Assembly: GCA_001839685.1 (NCBI GenBank) | Contig: MLAK01000621.1 | Span: forward strand, 1 to 59,718 | Direction of reading: 5' to 3' | Source of the DNA: Tritrichomonas foetus | Taxonomy: Eukaryota; Parabasalia; Tritrichomonadida; Tritrichomonadidae | Length of the DNA: 59,718 nt | Shown: in pieces, positions 1-10,700 of the stretch | How positions within the stretch are numbered: position 1 is the first letter of the stretch | How the letters are laid out: each line of letters opens with the position of its first letter | Notes under the pieces: generated by a model | Seen by the model: only the letters and a program-made list of their open reading frames with translations | Databases searched by the model: none | What the model was told of the DNA's origin: nothing | Program-made: the position numbers and the translations under genes

Positions 1-38
1 GTCTTCTACATCTAGAGCTAGTTAGTTTGTATACATCT
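1..38. mobile_element. terminal end of a third copy of the 1096-bp element
   Basis: These 38 bases match, base for base, the reverse complement of the left terminus of the complete element at 5598-6693, and match the right end of the copy at 32463-33558 except for one base. The terminus ends in the inverted-repeat sequence GTTTGTATACATCT at position 38, so the body of this copy lies to the left, outside the window. Its target duplication cannot be tested because the other flank is not visible. Confidence 0.85.
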
Positions 39-221
39 AAACCTTATAGAAAAATTATGAAACCTTTCAAATAGCTTTTAACTTTCAAATAATAATATTC
101 TTTTTTCTATATTTTATCTAGTTTTCATTGAAAATTTCAGACCCTAAGAAGATTCACCACAAAAATTGTTTGGGAATAATTCAAAAGTCTTTTTCGATCG
201 AACTCAGACGCATTTGACGAA

Positions 222-3200
222 ATGGATCCTTCCATAAAGCAGATACCAAAAAAGAAAAGCTCAATCAACGGTTTCACAAAAATATATGCTACAATCATCA
301 CATCTCACCCGCTTTATCTGATGTTTATTACATTCTTTGTTTCTATATTTTCATTCCTCATTGCAGTCTTTTTATACGGACTCTGGCCAACATGCAACCA
401 GAATTATTACAGGTGGTCAGGCGAAGAAATTTCCCAAAAATGGGATTCATACATTCAAACACAAAAAGTGACATATTCATCCTTACAAAAATTATATACT
501 AGATTATTCAATATTCCAAAGCAATTTGAATTAACTCAAGTTGGCTGTCTTTTTTATGAGAACGAAGAGAATATAATTAATGTTGACAGTTTTCGAGAAA
601 TATGGAAAGTTGAAGAAAAAATGCATGAAACAATTGGATGGTCAGATTTTTGTTATAAAGTTCCAATGAATTCTTTTCCATCATTCATTCAAAATATTAT
701 AAGAAAAATGATTGTTATGATGAAAGACCATCTTTCAGACTTGGAGGATGATACAAATTGTATTGCATTTAAATCAGTAATTACTGAAATAAAAAAATAT
801 ATGAGAGTTGAGCTTAATTTTAGTAACCCAACACCTGAAGATTTAACATATGATATAATTCAACAATTTTTTAAATCAACAGAGGATGAAAACAGCTTAC
901 TTTTGACAGACATGAATATAAACAATGATACATTAAATCACAATTTAACAAAGAAAAGAGTTGTTGAAGAGAGATTGAAAGTGACATTTTTTGGAACTGA
1001 TTATGAAGATATGAAAACAAAAAGAATGAGATCACTTGTTGTTTTTGGATTACCATTAAAAGATTATAAAAATAAAGAAGATCGATTTATTAAACAAACT
1101 CGAGAATTGGGCAAATGGCAAGTTGAATTTTTAAAGCCATTATATGAACAAGAGAATAATAAATTGATTAATCCATGCGCAGCACTTCCTTTTGAACTTG
1201 AGTATGAAATTTTTGATATTGTTCTTGGTCATGTTCCTTATTTTTGTGTTGTTTTTGTTGTATTATTGATTGTTTCTTGGATTTATTTCCATTCATTCTT
1301 TTTAGCGTTTTTTGGAATGTTTGGTGTGTTTTTATCATTACCAGTGAGTGTTGCCCTTCTAAATTTAATAGCTGGAATTCATCATTTTGATGTGATTTAT
1401 GCAATGGCAATTTTTATGTATTGCATAATTTGTGGGTATTTCAATTTTGTGATTTATAATATATTTATGAATAATAATGATGATTTACTCTTAACAATTC
1501 AAAAAACAAACAAAAAAGCATTTGTTGGTTTGTTTATCAATTCTTTTTCATCACTATCATTGTTATATTCAGGTTCACGACTGATTCAATATTTTGGTGT
1601 ATTTGCGTTCTTTTTATTAATGAATTATTATTTCATCATTTATGGATGGTTTATTCCATCTTTATCATTTTATGCATCAAGTGGTTTCTACAAAGTGAGT
1701 TCAGTTAGTATTGATTCACTAACAACACACTCAGCAATGTATTCAAATTATTATAGTACTGATTCGACCAACTCCATTGATGATAATAATGATGGTTCGA
1801 ATCATATCAAGAATGATAATTCTTATCAAAGCTTCATGAATAATAATCAGATTAAAGAAATTATAAATGATACGAATAAAAATGATGCAGTCATCCAAGA
1901 TATGAACTTTCCACATAAAATAACCATTAATTATGATTATCCACGTCAAAAATTGTTTGATTTTATTCTGAATAAAGTTCAGGTTGACCTAAATATATGT
2001 ATGAAAACACCATTTAATTTCATTGAAAGAATTGTAGCGTGTTATATTTGGCCATTTGTATATTTTTACCGTTTTATTTTTTACATACTTTTTGCTTCAT
2101 TATTGCTTCTTTTTGGATATTTTGTATTAAAAATTGATACAAGAAATGAAATTCAATTTTTAAAGAAAACGCACAGAATTCAACGAGCCTTAAATCTTGC
2201 AAAAGATGGATTTTCGAACCCTTTGAATGATAATGCATTTGTGTTTGTTTGGGGTTTGAACAGTCAACCCAAATTAAGCCTTCAGAATAAAAAGGTTGTG
2301 AATGATTATGGAATTCCAACATTTCATGAAATCGATGTAACTAATCATAAAGTTCAAAAGCATATAATGTATGCATGGGACCTAATACTTAATCAGAGTT
2401 TTATTGACTTTAAACAAACTGAAACTTTTGGTTATAATCCATGGGGTGAATGGTCAAAAATCACTTCAATTAATTTATCTTTAATTGACTTCGTTTTTGA
2501 TGGCCTAAACATCACTAAAATTCCAGATGATCCAACAAATATTAGCAAAGAACAATATAATTTATATAATATTCTTTGGCAGTTAATATTAAGTTTGACA
2601 ACATTACAAGAACCTGACAATTATATTCCAGGAACATTAAAAGGAAATACTGTTGGATTTTCATTTGATAACTATTCATTACAATTCATTGGAATGAAGG
2701 CTAACATGTTTTTGACTAAAACAAATTCACGAAAAGAATTGAAGGAATTATATTCAAAAGCCAAATCAATTGAAAACCAGATCAATGAAGAAGCAGTAAG
2801 AAAAGGGATTCCGGAATTCCAAGGGTGGATGACAAGTGCTGCGTGGATTGATTTTTCTGTTGAAGAAAATATATTCAAAAATATTACTATAATCTTTTTT
2901 ATCTCGTTAATTCCAATTTTATTGGGCTCAATATTTTTTGTTTCTTTTGCAAACTCTATCATTATTTTAATTACATTGATATTAACATTACTTTTTACAT
3001 TAGGAACTTTGAAATTAACAAATAACTGGGCAATTGGATTAAATGAAGGCTTAATGATTTCTTTCTTCAATAGCTATATATGCATTTTTATAGAAATTTC
3101 ATATTTTGATTTCTTTAGTGAAATTAATTTATGCAATATTTTACAAGTTTCTTCCAAGTTTCATCGTCACAGTAATAATGATGATGTTAATACAAATGAT

Positions 3201-3518
3201 ATTTCTAATATTGACAATAAGAATAAACGAAAAGCTAAAAATATGAAAAGCTTTATTAATATAATTCACTATATAAAAAGAAAACACCAATCATCTAATC
3301 AAAACCATCGATTTTTCCCGAGGATACAAGAAATTTTAATGGATATTTCATGTCCAATGCTTCTTGCTTTAATTACATTGCTCTTGGGTTCACCAGTTCT
3401 ACTATTTTGTCCATATCAAATGTTTCCACCATTTGTTCCATTTATGTGTATCTCGGGATTTTGGGCCAACGTACTTACTTTTATTTTATTACCAATATTA
3501 TTAAGTTTTTTTTCCTAG
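222..3518 (+). CDS. Dispatched/Patched-like RND-family multi-pass membrane protein
   Basis: This 1098-residue protein has the architecture of the Patched/Dispatched/NPC1 branch of the RND superfamily. One membrane helix lies at about residues 30-52, followed by a large luminal or extracellular loop to about 340. A first bundle of five helices spans about 340-500. A cytosolic Asn/Ser/Asp-rich linker is followed by a second helix at about 625-650 and a second soluble domain, containing an FVFVWGL motif as seen in Dispatched-type proteins. A last five-helix bundle occupies about 905-1098. The 12-helix 1+5+1+5 pattern and the length fit the family. The likely role is sterol, lipid or lipoprotein handling in a membrane, by family inference only. 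The Asp residues normally found in the fourth and tenth helices are not apparent. The ATG at 222 is the first in frame. The exact subfamily is uncertain. Confidence 0.75.
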   Translation: MDPSIKQIPKKKSSINGFTKIYATIITSHPLYLMFITFFVSIFSFLIAVFLYGLWPTCNQNYYRWSGEEISQKWDSYIQTQKVTYSSLQKLYTRLFNIPKQFELTQVGCLFYENEENIINVDSFREIWKVEEKMHETIGWSDFCYKVPMNSFPSFIQNIIRKMIVMMKDHLSDLEDDTNCIAFKSVITEIKKYMRVELNFSNPTPEDLTYDIIQQFFKSTEDENSLLLTDMNINNDTLNHNLTKKRVVEERLKVTFFGTDYEDMKTKRMRSLVVFGLPLKDYKNKEDRFIKQTRELGKWQVEFLKPLYEQENNKLINPCAALPFELEYEIFDIVLGHVPYFCVVFVVLLIVSWIYFHSFFLAFFGMFGVFLSLPVSVALLNLIAGIHHFDVIYAMAIFMYCIICGYFNFVIYNIFMNNNDDLLLTIQKTNKKAFVGLFINSFSSLSLLYSGSRLIQYFGVFAFFLLMNYYFIIYGWFIPSLSFYASSGFYKVSSVSIDSLTTHSAMYSNYYSTDSTNSIDDNNDGSNHIKNDNSYQSFMNNNQIKEIINDTNKNDAVIQDMNFPHKITINYDYPRQKLFDFILNKVQVDLNICMKTPFNFIERIVACYIWPFVYFYRFIFYILFASLLLLFGYFVLKIDTRNEIQFLKKTHRIQRALNLAKDGFSNPLNDNAFVFVWGLNSQPKLSLQNKKVVNDYGIPTFHEIDVTNHKVQKHIMYAWDLILNQSFIDFKQTETFGYNPWGEWSKITSINLSLIDFVFDGLNITKIPDDPTNISKEQYNLYNILWQLILSLTTLQEPDNYIPGTLKGNTVGFSFDNYSLQFIGMKANMFLTKTNSRKELKELYSKAKSIENQINEEAVRKGIPEFQGWMTSAAWIDFSVEENIFKNITIIFFISLIPILLGSIFFVSFANSIIILITLILTLLFTLGTLKLTNNWAIGLNEGLMISFFNSYICIFIEISYFDFFSEINLCNILQVSSKFHRHSNNDDVNTNDISNIDNKNKRKAKNMKSFINIIHYIKRKHQSSNQNHRFFPRIQEILMDISCPMLLALITLLLGSPVLLFCPYQMFPPFVPFMCISGFWANVLTFILLPILLSFFS

Positions 3519-5597
3519 AGCTGAACAATCAGAAATTCTATCGCTTGTTTGTAATAAATATAAAATTCTTTTCTTTCTTTCTCTTTTATTTACTTTTTTC
3601 TCTTTTTTTGCTGACATATCAAGATAGTTTTTATTCTTTGGTTCGTAAAAAACACCTTCAGGGTACCTTTTCTTTTTCATTTTATCTTTCTTTCTAGATA
3701 TTGGCTATTTTTTTTCTTTGACATCTTTATCCATTAACTAAGGTTTTTATCTTTTTCGTAGTTCAAATAAAGTTGCGTGTTATTAAAAGCGAGAAACAAC
3801 AACATAAAAAGTATACTTTTTCATTAACGAAATGTGAGAAAGATATCTCATTAAATTAATGAGTGGAATATTTATATTATGTGATATTTTGATTTCACAA
3901 GATTTATAAGTTTTCAATTTGTATTATTTAACAGTGATGATGAGTTTGTTGAATGATAAATTCAAATACAAAAGGATAAATTTGAAATGATCTCAGATAA
4001 TCATCATGCCATATAATCTTTCTAGAATATGACGAATGCGAATGTAAATATCTAAAAAGCATTGTGTGATGGAATCATTTAATGTTTATATCGAGAGATA
4101 AAGAGATAAATTTTTCCTTTCTTCTGCTAGATTAAGAACAGATTCATTTTGGGTCAATTATGAGCGATTAATCGCTTTTCCTTTAATTGTTTTCTTTTTT
4201 GGTCGCTGATTCCAAAATTACATTACAATGTAATTAAACTTGTTCCAAAAAATGGAAAGTACGATAAATATAAAAAGTTACTATTTTCATTCAATAAAAC
4301 TTTCCATTGTTTAATTACATTGTAATTTTTTTGATTTCGAGATTGAGAACTGTTCAAAACCAAAGTGCTCAAGAATAATTGAAGATGATAACCGCATCTC
4401 AGAAAATAAAAGCAATTCGTGGAATAATAATATTTGATGAGGAATTTGATTTTGCGGAATATTGACGTGATTTTTAGGGAAACATCATAAAATTAGGAAT
4501 GTATGTATGGGACGGAGCTACAGGTGTCATCAATAAAGCGAGTCATCGAACTGAAAAATCTCAGAATTTTTTGAAAAAGTTGTCCAAGTGAGTTTCCATC
4601 CATCAAAATTTACAGCTTTTTGTGATAATGGTATTGTATTAGATCAGAATTTTGTTTTCATCAAATGATATCATAGATAACATAATGAAAAGCTATTGGC
4701 TGAAAAACATGTAGAAAAGGAGGGAAAATGAAATTGACTAAATTCAGAAAAAATTGAATTGAGGTATTCACCAGGCAAAAAAAAAAAAATCAATTATCGC
4801 CTTCAGTTTTATGTTAAATCACAATTAATCATATTATTTGTATGAGAGGCTAGCTATTAAAAGATTGTAAAATCTATTTAAAAGTCTAATGAGTGATACA
4901 ATAGATAAATAGATAAAACACGTAAATTTGCATCAACATCAAATATATAAAAAAGAAAATGACGAAATAACTTCGAAAACAGTGCTTACTTAACTAAAAT
5001 ATTCATAGATTTAGAATTTTAAGTATCATATGTTATCCAATAACCATTCAGGATGGCAAAAACATTTTGGTAAACTCGATATCAAAAAAGAAGACAGTTT
5101 CCTCTTTGAGAAAATTTATTTTCATTGAAATCATCCATGTTCTCAAAAAGTTCATCAGAATTGTGATATTTTTATTTGAAGTATTCTGTTGTTTCGTTTG
5201 AAAAAGGAAAGAAATAAAAAATTTCAATGTATTCTCAAAATTTGGATTATATGATTCATCAATATTCTTTTACTAATAACGTTGGAAATTCATGTTTAAT
5301 ATCGACATAACTCATATTAAAACTGAAAATACTTTTACTTCAAACAAATATTTAATATTTACCCATCTATAATGGATATATACAGAGATAAATTTAGTTT
5401 TAGAACTATAGAATCTTTCTTGAAATTCAATTATATTGCAATTTTCTGATAATCAAATAAAAATTATGAGATTTAATTTTGCATGGTAAACCTTTTTGAA
5501 TAGGTGCGTTCACTAAAAAATCAGTCGAACTTTATAACGATTTTCTACTTTTTTGAATACAGAATGCAAAAAATAATTAAAATTTCACTACTTTTAT
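3519..5597. other. 2.1-kb non-coding interval with palindromes
   Basis: I see no credible gene here. The first 250 bases are T-rich 3' flank of the membrane protein. A perfect 14-bp palindrome, AGCGATTAATCGCT, lies at 4163-4176, and a longer inverted repeat at 4222-4326. A short open stretch from an ATG at 4499 covers only about 30 codons and has stop codons upstream in frame, so I do not call it a gene. The interval ends at the 8-bp target duplication ACTTTTAT (5590-5597) of the next element. Confidence 0.6.
4222..4326. repeat. imperfect inverted repeat, hairpin-forming
   Basis: The 18-base arm at 4222-4239 (ATTACAATGTAATTAAAC) is the exact reverse complement of 4309-4326. Just inside, AATGGAAAGT at 4251-4260 pairs with 4299-4308. 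The arms are themselves almost self-complementary around ATTACAATGTAAT. The element could extrude as a hairpin or be a very small relic of an inverted-repeat transposon. No flanking duplication is obvious. Confidence 0.6.
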
Positions 5598-6693
5598 AGA
5601 TGTATACAAACTAACTAGCTCTAGATGTAGAAGACTATTGAGAGATCTAAATGAATAATTGTTGATATTATTGTCATCTAAAAATTATTTAATTGTAATC
5701 CTATTAATAATATATAAATATTATAATTTAAAAATCAAGATACAGAGAAAACCAAATCCAAAAAAAAATTGTGAGAAAAAAATAAACCCCACAGAAATTT
5801 CTGAGAATTATTGAGATAGAAAGTGATTTTATAGCATTAATATCTTGATTATTTATTATCATAAATCGTGCTTTTTATTATCATATGACCCTCCATCGAA
5901 AATTATAATGTTTTCCAAAATACAAAAATGAAGTATAAAAAAAATATTAATAATTTTGATATAAATAAAAAAAATTTAGGCATCAATGAGAAGATTACGA
6001 ATGTTTTGCCATCTAAATGGCGAGTCATCAGAAAATTCACTTGGCATCGAGTCTGGAAAAAAACATATTGGATTCCATTTTTCTTGATTTGGTCTTTCAA
6101 TCGTTGTATCTGTATCCCTGCTTGAGAATGTGCTGTTGAGGACTGCCAGTCTATTTTCTTCATATACTAAAATTTTATGACAGAAAAGATTTCAATACAT
6201 TCATATTTGTCAAATGGAAATTGAATTAATTCAACATCACTGAGTTAAAACTATCAAAATTTTCGCGATTTTTAATTAAAAATCGATAGAAGAAGTGTAA
6301 ATAGAATTATGGGAAGCAGTATTATAATCTTTGTGATTCTTGGAAAAAAAGCTTCTCACAATTTTTTTTTAGGCTTTCTCCAAAATCGCTCTTTTTTCGG
6401 TTTAATTGTTGCAAAATTTCAAAACTATGAATAAATATGGCTCATAACTATAAAAAATAGATTTAACAATTGACTGAAAGCTGTTCACCCGAAAACTGAA
6501 ACAATAGCTTCTTCAGAATCATTTTCGAAATATTTTTGAATTCGGCCATTTGCGAAGTTTGCGATAAGGGAAATTTNCGTCATTCTTTTAGCTATTTGGG
6601 TTTTGATTTTTGACTGATGGTATTAAGTAATACTGATGATAAGGATCATTTTAGTGATTTCGTACGTTAAGACTATTTGGTTTGTATACATCT
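5598..6693. mobile_element. 1096-bp inverted-repeat DNA transposon copy, probably non-autonomous
   Basis: The element begins with AGATGTATACAAAC and ends with its exact reverse complement. Allowing two mismatches, the terminal inverted repeats reach 21 bp. It is flanked by a perfect 8-bp direct duplication, ACTTTTAT, at 5590-5597 and 6694-6701. A second complete copy lies inverted at 32463-33558. Both are exactly 1096 bp, and by eye differ at four bases (5619, 5790, 5933, 6049), so transposition was recent. Internally there is a perfect 20-bp palindrome at 6266-6285. The only open frames are 86 codons (minus strand, 5903-6163) and 65 codons (plus strand, 5928-6125); neither shows a recognisable transposase motif. 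An 8-bp duplication is compatible with hAT, P, Merlin or some Mutator-like families; I cannot choose between them. The right end sits 42 bases before the start codon of the next gene. The ambiguous base at 6577 corresponds to T in the other copy. Confidence 0.92.
5903..6163 (-). other. 86-codon open frame inside the element, possible transposase relic
   Basis: This minus-strand frame covers a quarter of the element. Its first 60 residues are polar and helical-looking, including QIQRLKDQIKKNG, while the rest is hydrophobic and low in complexity. In the sister copy a single G-to-A change (6049 here; 33107 there) turns an Arg codon into TGA, so this frame is not maintained in both copies. It may be a remnant of an internally deleted transposase or may be chance. 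Confidence 0.25.
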
Positions 6694-6735
6694 ACTTTTA
6701 TATAAATTTGAAAGAGGGACTATTACAAAAGAGAG

Positions 6736-7782
6736 ATGCAGGTTGACTCATCTACGACCCAAATGTCATTCGCGCAACAAGCATTCTCTTCAGTTTCAGT
6801 CAACGGTAAATACGAAGGACTCATTCCTAAAACGCCCTTAAAAATGATTCGAAACAATATCTATCAGTTAATGAGTTATATTGACTCTGCTGTTCCCCAG
6901 TTTGCCCCATTGCATTTAGTTGTTTCAGTGATTCGAATCCTTCAAATCGTTGGTCCATCTTTCTGCGCAAATTATCAAGATTTTTGGCAACCTGGAATTC
7001 CAAAAAATGCGATTGGAATAATATCAATATTTTTTCATCTTATTCCAAATTCAGCCAGAAAATACAGTTCTGTATACACATTGCTCGTTTTTGGTGTGAT
7101 TTATTTCATATTTATTTTCGTAATGGCTGTTTCAGTATATTTTCTCAAAAAAACATCGAAATTGCCAAATGCACTTGTTTACGGTATTTCTTTATTTTTA
7201 TCTACATTTTTTATGATCGTCCCGCCAATTTGCACAAATTTAATAGGTGAAGTGATTTCACGAATCATTATTGGAGATAGATCATTTAATTTCCCACTTT
7301 CTGGAACGCTAATCGTCACATTTATTGATTTACTTCTTGTCATTTTTTCTGTTATTTGTTTTCGATTCTTTTTATCAGTCAGTTTGATATTTAGGCCACT
7401 TTCTTTACAGTGCGTTTGTCCAAGTCCACAAGTATTTATAAACACACTAAGTATTGCAATCACTTTTATCACAGGCCTTGCGTCGCATCTCCCAAAAATC
7501 CCACAAGTGGTTTTATCAGTTTTTTCTGCTATTTTATATGGCTTAGGATGTTTAACACCATTTATGCCTGGAACAGTCATAGATCTGAATCTTAGAAAGG
7601 CTTTACTTGCATCTTTTGCAAGTGGTACTTTCTTGCAAATTGTCATGATAATTTTTATCTTGATTGAATTCCAAGCTACGCAAATTACTTTGTTTATTAT
7701 TCTTGGTATTTTGGCATTATCTGTTTTGATTTCGAATTTTATTATTAAAGCTATTATTAAAAAAAAATTTAGCAGAACTTGA
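6736..7782 (+). CDS. N-terminal multi-pass membrane part of a receptor-type cyclase (5' half of a split gene)
   Basis: This 348-residue frame encodes about nine hydrophobic segments between residues 55 and 345, matching in position and length the membrane-embedded N-terminal domains of the two other receptor cyclases in this window (22104 and 34726). It stops eight bases before the next frame opens. The frame is lost at a run of nine A at 7759-7767. Removing one A would join it to the downstream frame, which already reads sensibly (LAELDAI) before its own first ATG. I therefore read 6736-11458 as one cyclase gene of about 1570 codons carrying either a real frameshift mutation or a sequencing error in a homopolymer. 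The start ATG is only 42 bases after a transposon copy, so its original promoter may have been displaced. Alternatively the two frames could be made as separate proteins. Confidence 0.7.
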   Translation: MQVDSSTTQMSFAQQAFSSVSVNGKYEGLIPKTPLKMIRNNIYQLMSYIDSAVPQFAPLHLVVSVIRILQIVGPSFCANYQDFWQPGIPKNAIGIISIFFHLIPNSARKYSSVYTLLVFGVIYFIFIFVMAVSVYFLKKTSKLPNALVYGISLFLSTFFMIVPPICTNLIGEVISRIIIGDRSFNFPLSGTLIVTFIDLLLVIFSVICFRFFLSVSLIFRPLSLQCVCPSPQVFINTLSIAITFITGLASHLPKIPQVVLSVFSAILYGLGCLTPFMPGTVIDLNLRKALLASFASGTFLQIVMIIFILIEFQATQITLFIILGILALSVLISNFIIKAIIKKKFSRT

Positions 7783-7789
7783 TGCTATT

Positions 7790-10700
7790 ATGGATGATAG
7801 TACACATTTGGAATCATATGCTGTGAAAAAGAGTGCTTCAAAAGTTATTTCTTTACTTTGCACTGGGATGGAGTTTGCACATCCAATTACTGTTGACTGG
7901 TCTTTGTTTAACAAATCTGCAGATATTTGGCCAGATGATGCATTACTTTGGTTTGTTTATGGAAAATTTGCAGCAATTTATCCAGAAGAAATGAATATGA
8001 TAGCTTATATCATTCGAAATATTATGTCACATAATTTGAAAGGATTTATGATTAAACAAATGATTCAACAAGCCTATATTATTCAAAACCAGAGAGAAAA
8101 TTCACTTACCGCTGAATTGAAGAGACATATCACTAATTTATCTAAGAAAGTATCGCAAACTAAAACAAAAATGAGGCATGTTTGGGATCTTGTCATTCAA
8201 GGAAATGTTTCTGAAATGGACAACGCGGTTAAAATTAGCTATCGAAGTGTTGAAGATACTAAAAATGAATTTAATCATGTTTTAATGAAATATCCAAATA
8301 ACCGTTTTGTTGCACGTTCATATTCTCGATTTTTATATGAAATTGCAGGTGATAGAAAAACTTTTAATGAATGGAAAGACAAAATTAATTTATTGAAAAA
8401 TGGAATGCTTGCAAATGATGACAAGGCACGCCTTTTAGGGCTTGCAGCATTTCCTAATCTTCCTAAAATTAGTACGAGTTCATCAAAATCAGCATTGTCA
8501 GTCGCAACAAATATTGAATCCGAAATTTTTACTAATTTTGATGAATTTAATGAAGAAGAAAACCAAATTCAAGATGAGCAAATAAGATTATTGGTCGACA
8601 AAATTGACAACCTGAGTATTCCTTCTTTAAAGTGTGCAACCATCACTACTTTGGTTTTAATTCTTTTATTAGCAGTTTGTCTAACAATTGGCGTTTATGC
8701 TTACACAGATTATTTCATCAAAGATCTGAAGCCCCCAATTGATCTTTTATATCATGTAAACCTTATCAGAATGTACGCATTTATGATGCCACTTTGGGTC
8801 CACCACTTAATTATGGAGAATATGCCAAGAGCCGTAGGCACAACTATGAAGGTTATGAATATACCCAATGTATCCGACATAAAACTGGACGCTGTTGGTG
8901 GATTTGAAACAACGAAACAACAACTACAATTTTTCATGAGACAATGTTCAATATCTGTTGAAGCATTAGGGGAATTTCATAATTATTATCCTGATGATGT
9001 CTTATTAAAGCCAATTCGTACTATTCTTTTCGATCCTGTAATTGAACATCATTATTATCAAAATCAATATTCATATACACCAAAAAACATGTCATTATCA
9101 GATATTGTTACTGATAATATCGTTCTACTTGGTGCTTTCTTGAATCAAGAAAACTCTTCCCCAACGTTTTGGTTTACTGGAATGAATCAACCAAATACAT
9201 TGAATTCATTCATGTCTGCACATTTATTAAATAATAATATTTCTCAAGTACTCGATTTAATGGACATCTATATGGAAGACTTGACTGTATATACCGCATT
9301 ACTCCTTACATATGTTGAAATTGGTATTTCCATTGCTATGGGAATAATTTGGATTATTACAGCGATTATCTCAATAAATTGGATTGAAAAAGATAAAATT
9401 ATAATATATAAAAGCCTTATGTCACTTCCTAAAAATGTTGTTTCCAGTGCTTCTGAATCCTTAAGAATATTAAAGAAATCAGATGAAGAATCTGGAACTA
9501 CGTCAGAAGTTGATTCCGAATTTTCCAAGCAAGAAGATGCGATGCTAAAGCTGTTTAATACAGCAACTGATTCCTCATCAATAAAATCATTAGACAAAAT
9601 TCTTTTTATTATTATTTATATTATTGTAATGGGTGGAACAATCGGTGTTGGAATGCTATTATGTTCTTTGTTGCCTAATATTTGTGAAACAATTAATGCA
9701 AACTCAGCTCATATTTCCAATATTATGGGAATATCATCATATATGATGGGCGCAGAGATATCATTAAATGATGGTGTGATTAGCACATTTGGATATGGTC
9801 CATATGCGCCTAAATATACAGGAATAGGTGGAAGAAATACCAGTTTATTATTTAATATGACAGAAGAGCAACTTCAACAATTAGTGAATTCCTATAATTT
9901 CGTTAAATTTGGCTCAGAAGATGCATATTCTAAGCCATATCCACAATTTTTCGAGACAATTGATCAAGCAAATGCAAACTTTGCATGTGAAGACAAAAAT
10001 GCAAAATTGACAACAATTCGAGAATCTCTTGATTGCTTGTCATATGATTCACAAATTATTCAATTTTCGAATATGGTAAGGAGATATATTGAGCCTTATA
10101 AAATCTTTACAAGTCAAGTTGTATATGATCCTCAAGAAACCATGCTTGATGAAATATGGAGACTTGGAATTAAACTTTATTCTACAACAATTTCACCAAT
10201 GTTCGAAAATGTTGTTCAAACAATGACATCAGCTATGAAATCTGACGCAAATAAAGCAATTCCATTCATTGTTATTTTAATAGTTGTATGCTTTATTGCA
10301 TTTTTTGTTATGTTATTTGTCACATCTTCAATTCGCACACATCTTAAATTTGCTTTGAAGTATGTTTTGCATTGTAATGTTACAGCTGTCACTTCAACTG
10401 CTAAAATTATGGAAGTTCTATCAGGCGAATTTCGACCAATTTCCAAAGATAACGCCATGAGAAATAAGTTGTATTATGATTCAGTAATGAAAGAATTGCC
10501 TGACAATATTATAGTAGCAGATCAAAACTTTAAAGTCATTGAATTCAATAAAGCATTTGAAAGAATGCTATCATCAACTATACAGGAAGGTGATGATCTT
10601 CGAACCTTCTTCAAATCTGACGAATTTATTGATAAAGACTTTCAATTAACCAACAATCAAGAAAAAGTGCTTCAATACATAAAGAAAGATGGTGATGGTA

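Noticed and set aside
4499..4591. Short frame of about 30 codons in the 2-kb spacer
   Set aside because: Too short, with stop codons immediately upstream in frame and no similarity I recognise.
1..5635. Composite transposon bounded by inverted 38-bp ends at 1-38 and 5598-5635, carrying the RND gene
   Set aside because: The two ends face each other with their bodies pointing outward. The right one belongs to a complete 1096-bp element with its own 8-bp duplication, so the interval is simply the DNA between two insertions.
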